This document shows positions 17,612 to 27,147 of a stretch of DNA of 64,000 nt, piece by piece. The position numbers and the translations under genes were made by a program. Source of the stretch: Gammaproteobacteria bacterium (GTDB lineage Bacteria; Pseudomonadota; Gammaproteobacteria; Xanthomonadales; Marinicellaceae); assembly GCA_024280395.1 (NCBI GenBank), contig JAJRQG010000100.1:1-64000 (forward strand). Reading direction: 5' to 3'. How positions within the stretch are numbered: the first letter of the stretch is position 1; each line of letters opens with the position of its first letter. The notes beneath the pieces are model-generated. The model was not told where the DNA came from and searched no databases. It was given only the letters and a program-made list of their open reading frames with translations.

Positions 17612-18642
17612 TCAGGCACCTTAAATTGAATCACTTTATTTGAAATCTGTTGCTTAGAATCCATTCCGCCAATAATGTAAAACTTATATCCATCGGTCAA
17701 CAAAGCCCTATGATCCATCGATTCTGGAATCAGAGAATCATATTTTGTCCATTTTTTGGATGAAAGATTATATGTAAAAACCAAACTCGACGCTTTACTT
17801 GGGATACCATCATAACCTATTCCATTGTAGTTATAAGGGTTAGCACTGCCGCCAGCAAAGACAATTCTATTCTGATTGATATCACCGGTTGCTGCCATTC
17901 GATAATAAGAAGTTTGTGAATGATGTGGAATTTCTTGCCATTTAATTTTATGGGGTTGTACTGGATTGATAACACCTTGAACACAAACTGGCGAAGCAAC
18001 AAAGTCTCTTGAGTTCTTATTTGGCACCACTTTAACACCATCACAAATTAATAATTTATTATTAACAATTCCTCCAGAATGTCCAAACACTGCTGGTGCA
18101 GGAAAATCTGTAGCTGGAAACCAATGATCCATTTGTGTGTCGTAAATTTGCACATCACTGACATTGTCCACATCGTGCCAACCACTGATTAAATAAATAT
18201 ACCTATTGGCATATACCAATGCCACCGTATCATCAACAGGAATTGGCATGGTGGTTCTGAGTTTCCATAATTCATTAACTGTATCGAATTCAAAAATGTT
18301 TGGAACCGATTTTTCTTCGCCTTTGGCATTAACAGTATAACCACCAATTACATAAATAGATGATCCGATACTTACAGCAGTTGATGCCAATACTGGCAAT
18401 GTCTGTTGATGAATTTGGAGCTTCCTCCAACTGTCATTACTATAAACATAAGCGTTGTTAGTGATGTCTTTCCAAGTTTTACCCTTTAGTAGGCCATTAA
18501 ATGTATAGAATTGTGGGCCATTAATGTGATTCACCAAAGCCACTGCATTGTTAGACACTTCAAGGGGCAATGGTTTAATGAAACTACCATTGTTACATCC
18601 AACTAATATGCTAAGAGAACACACCATTATTAACCATTTCAT
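17608..18642 (-). CDS. Kelch-repeat lipoprotein
   Basis: A 344-residue lipoprotein (lipobox ILVGC near residue 16). It has kelch-type blades: GSSIYVIGGYTVNAKGEE, RYIYLISGWHDVDNVSDVQ, RIVFAGGSANPYNYNG and KFYIIGGMDSKQQ. A galactose-oxidase-like propeller is likely, but no catalytic Cu ligands are evident. It overlaps the upstream glutaredoxin-like gene and the downstream phytase-like gene by 4 bp each (ATGA), so the three are one translationally coupled operon. Confidence 0.75.
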   Translation of the reverse strand: MKWLIMVCSLSILVGCNNGSFIKPLPLEVSNNAVALVNHINGPQFYTFNGLLKGKTWKDITNNAYVYSNDSWRKLQIHQQTLPVLASTAVSIGSSIYVIGGYTVNAKGEEKSVPNIFEFDTVNELWKLRTTMPIPVDDTVALVYANRYIYLISGWHDVDNVSDVQIYDTQMDHWFPATDFPAPAVFGHSGGIVNNKLLICDGVKVVPNKNSRDFVASPVCVQGVINPVQPHKIKWQEIPHHSQTSYYRMAATGDINQNRIVFAGGSANPYNYNGIGYDGIPSKASSLVFTYNLSSKKWTKYDSLIPESMDHRALLTDGYKFYIIGGMDSKQQISNKVIQFKVPE

Positions 18643-18854
18643 GATCCAATAAACACCATTAATTGAGCTTCATCAAACGGCCATGCCAACTCTTGTTGTT
18701 GGTCATTAACCAATACCGGCACGCGAACATGGTATTTCTTTCGTAAAGTCTCGTCCTGGTCAATATCAATAAAAGTATATTTAACCTTCAATCTGACCAA
18801 ATTTTCTTCCACATCTTCACACAATGGACAATCTTCTCTGCTGTATAATTTCAT
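18639..18854 (-). CDS. Glutaredoxin-family thiol protein
   Basis: A 71-residue single-domain protein starting MKLYSREDCPLCEDV, with the CPLC redox pair at residues 9-12. A PVL segment (VRVPVLVNDQQ) carries the expected cis-proline. It belongs to the short glutaredoxin-like (DUF836) group. The ATG at 18854 gives the canonical start; the upstream ATG at 18911 adds 19 unlikely residues. First gene of the operon with the kelch and phytase-like lipoproteins. The physiological partner is unknown. Confidence 0.8.
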   Translation of the reverse strand: MKLYSREDCPLCEDVEENLVRLKVKYTFIDIDQDETLRKKYHVRVPVLVNDQQQELAWPFDEAQLMVFIGS

Positions 18855-19039
18855 TCTCAAAATTAGTATTAATTGCCAATATTTTATGCCAATTTCTGAC
18901 GCTTGACTCATTCAACAATAAAATAGTTAACAATTTATGACATTTTGAGTACGATTAACAAATTAATACTCTTTATATGTTTGAAATTTAATCTGTTTGG
19001 ATTAAAATAATAACAGATTAAAAATTTGGGAATAAAACA

Positions 19040-19405
19040 ATGGCACGTATTTTAGTTGTAGATGATTCACCATCACAATTGTTTGGCATGCAGAAAATCA
19101 TCGAAAAAATGGGACATGAAGTATTATCAGCGACCAATGGTAATGAAGGCGTACAAACCGCTAAAGAACAGATTCCCGATTTGATTCTGATGGATGTGGT
19201 GATGCCAGACTTAAATGGCTTCCAAGCCACTAGAAAGATATCTCGCGAGGAAAGAACTTCGCATATACCGATTATTATGGTTACAACCAAAAACCTACAA
19301 ACCGATAAAGTTTGGGGCATGCGTCAAGGCGCAAAAGACTATTTGGTAAAACCTGTAAGCGAAAAAGCTTTAATTAAAGCCATCAACGAACATCTTCCCG
19401 TTTAA
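19040..19405 (+). CDS. pilH: CheY-like response regulator, PilH-type
   Basis: A 121-residue single receiver domain. The acidic pair is D8-D9, the phospho-acceptor D52 in LILMDVVMPDLNGF, the switch Thr is at 82-83 in IIMVTTKN and the conserved Lys is K104 in YLVKPVS. MARILVVDDSPSQ and VWGMRQGAKDYLVKPV match PilH of the twitching-motility chemosensory system. The usual partners pilG, pilI and pilJ are not adjacent, so the name rests on sequence only; another stand-alone regulator is possible. Confidence 0.75.
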   Translation: MARILVVDDSPSQLFGMQKIIEKMGHEVLSATNGNEGVQTAKEQIPDLILMDVVMPDLNGFQATRKISREERTSHIPIIMVTTKNLQTDKVWGMRQGAKDYLVKPVSEKALIKAINEHLPV

Positions 19406-19413
19406 ATAATTAA

Positions 19414-19443
19414 GCCATGGTGGGTTCTGAAAACAACCATGGC
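19414..19443. terminator. 8-bp stem-loop after the response regulator
   Basis: GCCATGGT (19414-19421) and ACCATGGC (19436-19443) form a perfect 8-bp stem. No T run follows, so it is at most a weak or Rho-assisted 3' end. Confidence 0.3.
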
Positions 19444-19571
19444 AAATTTACATCTCCTTAATATTTTTTTATTAAACCAAAATTATAATATGGTCTATTC
19501 TTGACCACAATCAATTTGTAAAACATCATTCTCTCTATAATGGAAACATTCGAATAGCTAATGATTTCTTA

Positions 19572-21641
19572 ATGATTAATTCTCAATTGATTAACCCCAA
19601 TAGCATTGTGGTTGTAGGCGCATCTAACGACCTGCGTAAAGCTGGCGGTAAGATGTTACACAATTTACTTGCTGGCGACTTCGGTGGACCTCTCATGGCT
19701 GTCAATCAGCGAGAAGAAACCATTCAAGGCATTAAATCCTATAAGAATATTAAAGATTTACCCGATGTAGATTTGGCCATTTTATCTATTCCTGCACAGT
19801 TTTGCCCAGATACAATAGAAGAACTGGCAAAAAACCACAACACAACGGCCTTTATTGTTATTTCAGCAGGTTTTAGTGAACTCAATGAAGCCGGTAAAAT
19901 ACTCGAACAGCGCATGATAGATGTTGCCAATAAATATCAAGCAGCCCTGTCAGGACCCAATTGTATCGGAATAATTAACCAACATTACCATGGTGTCTTC
20001 ACCACGCCGATTCCACAGCTAGATAGCAAAAATGGCTGTGACTTTATTTCAAGTTCTGGAGCCACAGCAGTGTTTTTAATGGAGGCTGGCATGCAAGTGG
20101 GGTTGCGTTTTGCCAGTGTTTACTCTGTTGGTAATGGTAAACAAATTTGTGTCGAGGATTACCTTGAATATCTCGATGAAATTTATGACCCAAATACCAG
20201 TGCACAAACTATTCTAATGTATTTGGAGAACATTTCTAAACCTCAAAAATTGCTCAAACATGCCACTTCATTGATTGCTAAGGGCTGTAGAATTGCAGCC
20301 ATAAAATCAGGAAGCACTCAAGCAGGGTCGCGTGCTGCCAGCTCTCATACAGGCGCCATGGCAACATCTGATATGGCTACCCGTGCCCTATTTCGCAAAG
20401 CTGGCGTTGTCTATTGTAGCTCCAGAGATGAGCTGATTTCTGTGGCATCTGTTTTTTCTTACAATAAATTAGTGGGCAAAAATATTGCGGTGATTACCCA
20501 TGCTGGAGGATCGGCTGTGATGTTAACCGACACCTTAGAAAAAGGGGGGCTTTGCGTACCTTTAATTGAAGGTAAAATTGCCGATGATTTATTGGATTAT
20601 CTTCACAGTGGCTCATCGGTCTCCAACCCAATTGATTTTTTAGCCACGGGTACTGCAGAACAATTGGGTATTATCATTGATTTCTGTGAACACAAATTTG
20701 ATTTTATCGATGCTATGGTTGTTGTATTTGGAAGTCCTGGATTGTTTGATGTGGAAAATGTCTACAAAGTTTTAAATGTAAAAATGGATATTTGCAAAAA
20801 ACCAATTTTTCCAGTCTTACCCTCGTTGGTGAATGCACAAAAAGAAATCCAATACTTTTTATCCAAAGGCCATGTTAATTTTCCTGATGAAGTCATTTTA
20901 GGCAAAGCCCTTTGCGAGACTTACTTTACAGGAAGTCCAATCACTCCCTTAAATATTGACAATACGGTTGATGTTGAGAAAATTCGTTCTGTTGTTAAAT
21001 CTCTAAACACAAAGAAAGGTTATTTATCAGTTACTGATAACAATACCATTATGGATGCTTTGGCAATACCCAGAGCAATTGAAATATCTGCAACCAGCAA
21101 AGAAGAAGCACTGCAAGCCGCACAAAAATTGTGTTTCCCTGTGGTCATGAAGGTCGTCGGACCATTACACAAATCTGATGTTGGTGGCGTGGTTTTAAAC
21201 ATTAACTCCAATGAATTAATCGTCACACACTTTGCTGCAATGATGGAAATACCCAATGCAATAGGTGTCATCATCCAAAAACAATACACTGGACTAGAAT
21301 TGTTTATCGGTGTCTGTTACGAACAAGATTTCGGACACTTATTATTAATGGGTCTGGGTGGAATCTTTGTTGAAGTACTTGGCGATGTTAAAGTTTGTTT
21401 ATGTCCCTGTACCAAAGAAGAAATCATCTATCGTCTCAAAAACCTTAAAGGCTATCCACTGCTACAAGGTATGCGCGGAAAACCAGGCGTAAATATTGAT
21501 ACCTTCGCCAACATTATCCTAAAAATCAGTCAACTTACGCAAATAATGTCAGAAATCACCGAAATGGACATCAATCCTCTTATCGGTGTTGATAAAGATA
21601 TTGTTGCTGTTGATATGCGAATAAAAATTAACCATGAATAA
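19572..21641 (+). CDS. Acyl-CoA synthetase (NDP-forming), fused alpha-beta
   Basis: A 689-residue member of the acetate-CoA ligase (ADP-forming) superfamily. Domains in order: CoA-binding (IVVVGASNDLRKAGG, residues 10-130), two succinyl-CoA-ligase-like domains (LSGPNCIGIIN, FISSSGATAVFLMEAG, SHTGAMATSDMATRALFRKAG with the probable phosphohistidine near residue 258), and a C-terminal ATP-grasp domain (FPVVMKVVGPLHKSDVGGV; ITEMDINPLIG). No GNAT domain follows, so it is not a Pat-type lysine acetyltransferase fusion. The acyl substrate cannot be told. It overlaps trhP by 8 bp. Confidence 0.85.
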   Translation: MINSQLINPNSIVVVGASNDLRKAGGKMLHNLLAGDFGGPLMAVNQREETIQGIKSYKNIKDLPDVDLAILSIPAQFCPDTIEELAKNHNTTAFIVISAGFSELNEAGKILEQRMIDVANKYQAALSGPNCIGIINQHYHGVFTTPIPQLDSKNGCDFISSSGATAVFLMEAGMQVGLRFASVYSVGNGKQICVEDYLEYLDEIYDPNTSAQTILMYLENISKPQKLLKHATSLIAKGCRIAAIKSGSTQAGSRAASSHTGAMATSDMATRALFRKAGVVYCSSRDELISVASVFSYNKLVGKNIAVITHAGGSAVMLTDTLEKGGLCVPLIEGKIADDLLDYLHSGSSVSNPIDFLATGTAEQLGIIIDFCEHKFDFIDAMVVVFGSPGLFDVENVYKVLNVKMDICKKPIFPVLPSLVNAQKEIQYFLSKGHVNFPDEVILGKALCETYFTGSPITPLNIDNTVDVEKIRSVVKSLNTKKGYLSVTDNNTIMDALAIPRAIEISATSKEEALQAAQKLCFPVVMKVVGPLHKSDVGGVVLNINSNELIVTHFAAMMEIPNAIGVIIQKQYTGLELFIGVCYEQDFGHLLLMGLGGIFVEVLGDVKVCLCPCTKEEIIYRLKNLKGYPLLQGMRGKPGVNIDTFANIILKISQLTQIMSEITEMDINPLIGVDKDIVAVDMRIKINHE

Positions 21642-22983
21642 AACTGAACTATTGTCTCCTGCAGGGACCTATAAAAACATGCAGTATGCATTTGCCTATG
21701 GTGCAGATGCAGTTTATGCAGGACAGCCACGTTATTCACTGCGTGTGCGTGAAAATGACTTTAAAAATGCCGATCGTTTGGCACAAGGTATTGAGGAAGC
21801 ACATCGGCTGAATAAGCTGTTTTTTATAGCTTCTAATTTGGCACCTCACAACAATAAAGTTAAGACCTATATACGAGATTTAGCACCGATTATTGAAATG
21901 AAACCTGATGCCATGATCATGAGTGACCCAGGTTTAATTATGATGGTGCGGGAAAAATGGCCTAATATACCCGTACATTTATCGGTGCAAGCCAACGCCA
22001 TAAACTTTGCTACGGTAAAATTTTGGAAGTCCATGGGTCTAACAAGAATTATTTTATCACGCGAATTAAGCTTAGATGAAGTCAAAGAAATCCGCCAAGA
22101 GTGCCCTGATATAGAGTTGGAAGTTTTTGTACACGGGGCTTTGTGTATTGCCTATTCTGGTCGATGTTTATTATCAGGCTATATGACACACAGAGATTCA
22201 AATCAAGGCGCATGCACCAATTCTTGCCGTTGGAAATACAACGCTATGGAGGCCACACAAGATTCAACTGGAGATTTAATCCCCTTATACCAATCATCTG
22301 GAACAAATACCTACAAACCGCATGAGAATGATGACGACAACCCCATGTTCTTGTTGGAAGAAAAAGGCCGTCCCGGTGAATTAATGCCAGCTTATGAAGA
22401 TGAACATGGCACATATATCATGAATTCTAAAGATTTGCGTGCAGTACAACATGTCAAAACCTTAATTGATATGGGTATTGATTCGCTAAAAATTGAAGGC
22501 CGCACCAAATCACATTTCTATGCTGCCAGAACCACCCAAGTTTACCGAAAAGCCATTGATGATGCTCAGGCTGGCAAACAATTTGACATGGGCTTAATGG
22601 ACACACTTGAGGGACTTGCCAACCGTGGGTTTACCGAAGGTTTTTACCGACGCCATCCACCCAAAGAATTCCAAAACTACGAAAATGGTTTTTCAAGTAG
22701 TGACAAACAACAATTCGTTGGTGAAGTCATGAACTACGATAAAGATTCAGGGTTATTAAAAATTGAAGTAAAAAATAAATTTTTGGTTGGTGATCATTTA
22801 GAATTAATGACACCAACAGGCAATATTCAATTTAAACTAAGCGATATGATTGGCAAAAAAGGTCAAAAAATGGATTATGCTCCTGGTTCTGGACATGTTG
22901 TTGATATACCTGTGGAAATAGCTGATAAAGATTTAACGCAAATTGAGTTTGGGTTATTGGTTCGATATTTGCCAAACAAGTAA
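21634..22983 (+). CDS. trhP: tRNA U34 hydroxylation protein TrhP (YegQ, U32 family)
   Basis: A 449-residue peptidase-U32-family protein that matches YegQ/TrhP, which takes part in prephenate-dependent formation of 5-hydroxyuridine at tRNA position 34. The N-terminus is ELLSPAGTYKNMQYAFAYGA. The cysteine cluster HGALCIAYSGRCLLSGY...GACTNSCRWKY near residue 170, expected to bind Fe-S, is intact. SLKIEGRTKSHFYAA is the other family signature. It overlaps the acyl-CoA synthetase gene by 8 bp. A sibling such as RlhA or UbiU is less likely by length and N-terminus. Confidence 0.88.
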   Translation: MNKTELLSPAGTYKNMQYAFAYGADAVYAGQPRYSLRVRENDFKNADRLAQGIEEAHRLNKLFFIASNLAPHNNKVKTYIRDLAPIIEMKPDAMIMSDPGLIMMVREKWPNIPVHLSVQANAINFATVKFWKSMGLTRIILSRELSLDEVKEIRQECPDIELEVFVHGALCIAYSGRCLLSGYMTHRDSNQGACTNSCRWKYNAMEATQDSTGDLIPLYQSSGTNTYKPHENDDDNPMFLLEEKGRPGELMPAYEDEHGTYIMNSKDLRAVQHVKTLIDMGIDSLKIEGRTKSHFYAARTTQVYRKAIDDAQAGKQFDMGLMDTLEGLANRGFTEGFYRRHPPKEFQNYENGFSSSDKQQFVGEVMNYDKDSGLLKIEVKNKFLVGDHLELMTPTGNIQFKLSDMIGKKGQKMDYAPGSGHVVDIPVEIADKDLTQIEFGLLVRYLPNK

Positions 22984-23042
22984 GGCTTGTGTCCGCAGAT
23001 GGACACAGATAAAAACTCCCATTCATTAGGTGCGGTTATACC

Positions 23043-23240
23043 GAATGGCACTTACTTAAGGCATAACATATTGAAATTAATGAAAAAATCTAGCCTCAGC
23101 CAAAACAAATTTTTTCAACAAAGAAACTCGAAGGGGTAGTTGGGTTTAGCCAACTACCCGAAGGCTCTTTGGCCATGTTGATAATATATATTATATTTCA
23201 ATGACTTATGTTTATTAATCTTCTTAACTAAGTGCCCTTC
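23043..23240. mobile_element. MITE-like element with 11-bp flanking direct repeats
   Basis: Imperfect 18-bp terminal inverted repeats (23043-23060 and 23223-23240, two mismatches) are flanked directly by identical 11-bp copies of GCGGTTATACC at 23032-23042 and 23241-23251, a probable target-site duplication. A second inverted pair lies inside (23062-23077 with 23195-23210) and a perfect 10-bp hairpin lies at the centre (23134-23143 with 23150-23159). No ORF is inside. It fills the gap between trhP and the TlpA-like gene. Confidence 0.65.
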
Positions 23241-23273
23241 GCGGTTATACCACCTTACAGTTATGAGTTAAAA

Positions 23274-23804
23274 CTATGTTCTCAAACGCATACCAAGTTC
23301 TGTCGAATATCCAACTGAGCGATGAATAACTTTACCCTCATTATCAATAACAAAATAGGTTGGAAATCCTTTGATTTTGTAATCAATCATTTGTTGTTCA
23401 TTGCCATAAAGTACAGGCATAGTGAGTTCTAATTCATTGGCGAAATCTTGAATTTCACCTTCGAACTCATAACTTAGGCCAATAACTAGGATTTCTAATT
23501 CATCATTGTCTCGTGCTTTGCGCAATGCATTTAGATTGCCACCACTCATATGACATATACTGCACCACGGAGCAAAGAAATAAATCAAAACTTTTTTGCC
23601 CTTTAACTCTGATAATTGAATGGTTTTACCTGCTACCGACTTTAAGGTAAAATCAGGAGCCATTGCTCCATCTGCAGCCAATGTACCTCGGTTCTGAAAC
23701 CAAGAAAAAAGAACCAACACCAGTACTATAATACTGGCTTCAAAAAGGATTGAAGCCCATTTATGGTCTTTTACATATTTAACCAGTTTTTTGAAATTTG
23801 TCAT
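23274..23804 (-). CDS. Membrane-anchored TlpA/ResA-like thioredoxin
   Basis: A 176-residue protein with a cytoplasmic basic N-terminus, one membrane segment (about residues 18-37) and a periplasmic thioredoxin fold. The redox pair is C81-x-x-C84 in FFAPWCSICHMSG, and the cis-proline is in KGFPTYFVIDNEG. Such proteins reduce disulfides in the periplasm, for example during cytochrome c maturation, but no ccm gene is near. Its 3' end is 23 bp from the direct repeat of the MITE-like element. ATG at 23804. Confidence 0.82.
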   Translation of the reverse strand: MTNFKKLVKYVKDHKWASILFEASIIVLVLVLFSWFQNRGTLAADGAMAPDFTLKSVAGKTIQLSELKGKKVLIYFFAPWCSICHMSGGNLNALRKARDNDELEILVIGLSYEFEGEIQDFANELELTMPVLYGNEQQMIDYKIKGFPTYFVIDNEGKVIHRSVGYSTELGMRLRT

Positions 23805-23882
23805 AAATTTAAGTTTCTCTTATTATTTTTGTATTCTATAACCAATTGATTGGAATTTCAGTTAAAATCTTTCATTTCATTC

Positions 23883-24027
23883 GTCATTCTCGCGAAGGCG
23901 GGAATCTACCTTCAATAGAAATATCAATGTCTAAATTAAAACTATCGCTGAAGGTTTAATAGTTATTACACAAAGTCCAAAACATAAAATTCATTAAGTT
24001 CTGGATTCCCGCCTTCGCGGGAATGAC
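23883..24027. repeat. REP-like palindrome pair, copy A
   Basis: A 25-bp unit at 23883-23907 (core TCGCGAAGGCGGGAAT) and its inverted partner at 24003-24027 (ATTCCCGCCTTCGCGGGAAT) are about 95 bp apart. Each unit forms its own hairpin. The same paired arrangement occurs at 30928-30992. This GCGAAGGCGGGAAT class is widespread as a REP-type repeat in proteobacteria. It sits between the divergent TlpA-like gene and mutS. Confidence 0.75.
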
Positions 24028-24085
24028 GGTGAGGCAAAACTAGAATGACAGTGAGAAAAGCAAAAATAACAATGAGAAAAAACTA
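24021..24085 (+). repeat. Three imperfect 21-22-bp tandem repeats before mutS
   Basis: Three units beginning GAATGACGGTGAG (24021), GAATGACAGTGAG (24043) and AAATAACAATGAG (24064) run up to the mutS start at 24087. The first unit overlaps the end of the REP-like palindrome, so the series seems to have grown from it. The last unit holds the only candidate ribosome binding sequence (TGAG, about 10 bp from the ATG). Confidence 0.5.
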
Positions 24086-24086
24086 A

Positions 24087-26639
24087 ATGGCAAAAGTACA
24101 ACCAACACACACTCCAATGATGCTTCAATATCTGAAAATCAAGTCAGATTATTCTGATATGCTGGTCTTTTACCGCATGGGTGACTTTTATGAGTTGTTT
24201 ATGCAGGATGCGATTGATGCAGCCAAACTTTTAGACATTACTTTGACTTATCGTGGCAAAGCCAATGGTAATCCAATCCCAATGTGCGGTGTGCCCTACC
24301 ATGCGGTTGATCCTTATTTGGCTAAGTTGGTTAAATTAGGACGTTCTATTGCCATTTGCGAACAAGTTGGTGACCCCAAGACTTCAAAAGGACCAGTTGA
24401 ACGAAAGGTTATGCGCATTATCACACCTGGAACCGTCACCGAAGAAGCGTTAATGGATGCCCGTAGTGAGAGCTTATTGGTATCAGCTTATAGCAATAAA
24501 AATGGTTATGGTATTGCCACTTGTGAATTATCATCTGGGCGTATTGTTGTGATTGAAGTATCTGACAAAGAAACATTATTGGGGCAGATTGAACGATTGG
24601 CACCCAGTGAATTATTGTTAGAAGAAAACCATCCACTGTGTGAGGAATTAAGCAAGTACCCCGTCAATCAGCGCCCTTCTTGGGATTATGATAAAGACAC
24701 CGCTTTGATTACATTAACCAATCATTACAAAACCAAAGATTTAAAGGGCTTCGGCATTGAAGGAAGTTCATTAACAATCAACGCATTAGGCTGCTTGTTT
24801 AATTATCTGGCCCATACGCAAAAAGTGGTGATGAAACACATTCAACCGATTCAAACTGAATTACTGGATGAGTTTCTACACCTTGATGCCAGCACCCGTA
24901 AAAATTTAGAGATTGAAGTTAATAACAATGGCGGCGATGAGCATACTTTGTGCCAATTGATGGACTGTTCGACCACCGCTATGGGTTCAAGACAATTGCG
25001 CCGCTGGATTAAACAGCCTTTGCAGAATCGGGGCAAATTAAATTCACGCTTGAATTCCATTGGCACATTAATCGAACAAGGCATTATTTTTGATTTGCAA
25101 GAGACATTAAAAGGTGTTGGTGACATAGAAAGAATCACCACTCGTATATCTATGTGTACAGCCAGACCAAGAGATTTGGTGACTTTGGCTTATTCTCTCA
25201 GGCAGGTGTTGTTATTAAAAGAATCATTAAGTGCAATAAATTCCGATGAATTATCACAACTCGACAACAATCTTGGCACTCACACCGACATTATCAATTT
25301 ATTAGAAAGCGCCATTAAAGAAAACCCACCTGTTATTATTCGTGATGGTGGTGTGATTGCTGATGGTTATGATGAAGATTTAGACGAACTGCGAGCCATT
25401 AGTACCGATGCCAGTCAATACATGTTGGACTTCGAACAACGTGAGAAAGACACATCGGGTATCACTGCCCTTAAAGTTGGATACAACCGTGTGCATGGTT
25501 ATTTTATCGAAATATCTAAATTACATTCAGATAAAGCGCCTGAACACTATATCCGCAGACAAACACTTAAAGCAGTTGAACGTTATACGACACCAGAACT
25601 CAAAGTATTTGAGGACAAAGTATTGAGTGCCAAAGAACGATCATTGGCTTGCGAAAAAGCCATTTATCAAAATTTATTGGAATCTTTCGCTGATAAAATT
25701 AAAGCCTTACAACAAACAGGACATGCTGTAGCCAAGCTGGATGCATTAAACACCTTGTCAGAACGGGCCATGACTTTGAATTTTAATCGCCCTGAATTGT
25801 GTGATGACAATTGCATTGAAATTATTGCTGGCCGTCATCCTGTTGTTGAGCAGATTCAAAACACACCGTTTGAACCCAATGACATGACTCTGAACCAACA
25901 AACTCAGATGCTGATAATCACAGGGCCAAACATGGGCGGTAAATCGACCTATATGCGGCAAAATGCTTTGATAGTATTGTTGGCAAGTATCGGCAGTTAT
26001 GTGCCTGCCGCCACTGCAAAGATTGGAAAAATAGACAGAATATTTACCCGAATTGGTGCAGGAGATGATCTCACCAAAGGCCGTTCTACTTTTATGGTAG
26101 AAATGACTGAGACTGCCAACATACTTCACAATGCCACTGAAAATTCATTGGTATTGATGGATGAAATAGGCCGTGGTACTTCGACATATGATGGTTTATC
26201 ACTGGCTCAGGCTTGTGCGTTGCATTTAGCCCAGGTGAATAAATCTTTCACCCTATTTGCCACTCATTATTTTGAAATCACCGCTTTTGATAAAGAAATA
26301 GACAACATTGAAAATGTACACTTAGATGCCATAGAACACGATGATACTATTGTATTCCTACATTCGGTGAAAAAAGGTGCTGCCTCACGCTCTTACGGAT
26401 TACAAGTCGCTGCACTTGCTGGCATACCCAGTAAAGTCCTACAAAATGCCAAGAAGACCCTGGCAATATTAGAAGGAGGAAACACCTCAGAACCAATCCC
26501 AATGCAAACTTCATTCTTTGATGCCCTGCCCGAGGAAAGTGCTGTGGAAAAAGAACTCAAGCAAATTAACCCCGATGAATTGACTCCAAGGCAGGCATTA
26601 GATTTGTTATACAAACTGAAACAAGTGTATAAAAACTAA
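24087..26639 (+). CDS. mutS: DNA mismatch repair protein MutS
   Basis: An 850-residue mismatch-recognition ATPase. The mismatch-binding F-x-E is in [12 protein letters not shown] near residue 35. Connector and core domains follow, then the clamp ([18 protein letters not shown]). The ATPase has Walker [10 protein letters not shown] near residue 612, Walker [17 protein letters not shown] and FATHYFEIT. The C-terminal tail ends in a [16 protein letters not shown] helix that mediates tetramer formation in homologues. Length and order are normal. Translation seems to start from a weak Shine-Dalgarno in a tandem repeat. Confidence 0.97.
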   Translation: MAKVQPTHTPMMLQYLKIKSDYSDMLVFYRMGDFYELFMQDAIDAAKLLDITLTYRGKANGNPIPMCGVPYHAVDPYLAKLVKLGRSIAICEQVGDPKTSKGPVERKVMRIITPGTVTEEALMDARSESLLVSAYSNKNGYGIATCELSSGRIVVIEVSDKETLLGQIERLAPSELLLEENHPLCEELSKYPVNQRPSWDYDKDTALITLTNHYKTKDLKGFGIEGSSLTINALGCLFNYLAHTQKVVMKHIQPIQTELLDEFLHLDASTRKNLEIEVNNNGGDEHTLCQLMDCSTTAMGSRQLRRWIKQPLQNRGKLNSRLNSIGTLIEQGIIFDLQETLKGVGDIERITTRISMCTARPRDLVTLAYSLRQVLLLKESLSAINSDELSQLDNNLGTHTDIINLLESAIKENPPVIIRDGGVIADGYDEDLDELRAISTDASQYMLDFEQREKDTSGITALKVGYNRVHGYFIEISKLHSDKAPEHYIRRQTLKAVERYTTPELKVFEDKVLSAKERSLACEKAIYQNLLESFADKIKALQQTGHAVAKLDALNTLSERAMTLNFNRPELCDDNCIEIIAGRHPVVEQIQNTPFEPNDMTLNQQTQMLIITGPNMGGKSTYMRQNALIVLLASIGSYVPAATAKIGKIDRIFTRIGAGDDLTKGRSTFMVEMTETANILHNATENSLVLMDEIGRGTSTYDGLSLAQACALHLAQVNKSFTLFATHYFEITAFDKEIDNIENVHLDAIEHDDTIVFLHSVKKGAASRSYGLQVAALAGIPSKVLQNAKKTLAILEGGNTSEPIPMQTSFFDALPEESAVEKELKQINPDELTPRQALDLLYKLKQVYKN

Positions 26640-26712
26640 AGTTTATTTATATTTTCAGCTTGTTCAATTCATTCAATTGCCATTATCTAGCCTGTTGTTT
26701 TTTTGTGAACTC

Positions 26713-26950
26713 CTATGCTTTGTTTATAGAATATTTTGCCTTAACCTTGTCTTTTATGACGCGGTGATATATAGCATAATTGGCGTGTATTTCAAAACAC
26801 TCAGAATTACTTTCACTAAAGCGCTTTAACATCTGCATTGCATTTTCAACTCTTTAGAATCAATTAAATGTGGAATTACTAAATTCCTATACTCACCAAC
26901 TTGAGCAGGAAAACATTTATCCAATGCATTTCTTGTACCTATATAATATT
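26713..26950 (-). pseudogene. Decayed gene fragment, family not identified
   Basis: Two protein-like stretches read on the minus strand in different frames. Upstream is TRNALDKCFPAQVGEYRNLV...LIDSKE, bounded by a stop near 26950. Downstream is MLKRFSESNSECFEIHAN..YAIYHRVIKDKVKAK, ending in TAG at 26713-26715. They join across a single frameshift near 26845, giving about 75 residues, possibly helical and repeat-like. No start codon or full domain remains. The rest of the 26640-27147 gap holds no other feature that I can support apart from the M16 gene leader. Confidence 0.4.
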
Positions 26951-27147
26951 ATAAGTTATATTAACATTATCCATGACTTTTGGACTAGTGAAATTTCACT
27001 AAAAGTTTAGTACAATAACGCAAGGATTTTGGGGGCACAAAACTTTTCAAGATAAAACTTGTCTTTAAAATGATAGTGACCTTTCATAACTAGTGGAACG
27101 TGTTATGCATGGTCTATGATAATTCAAACATTACAGAGGAATCATTT

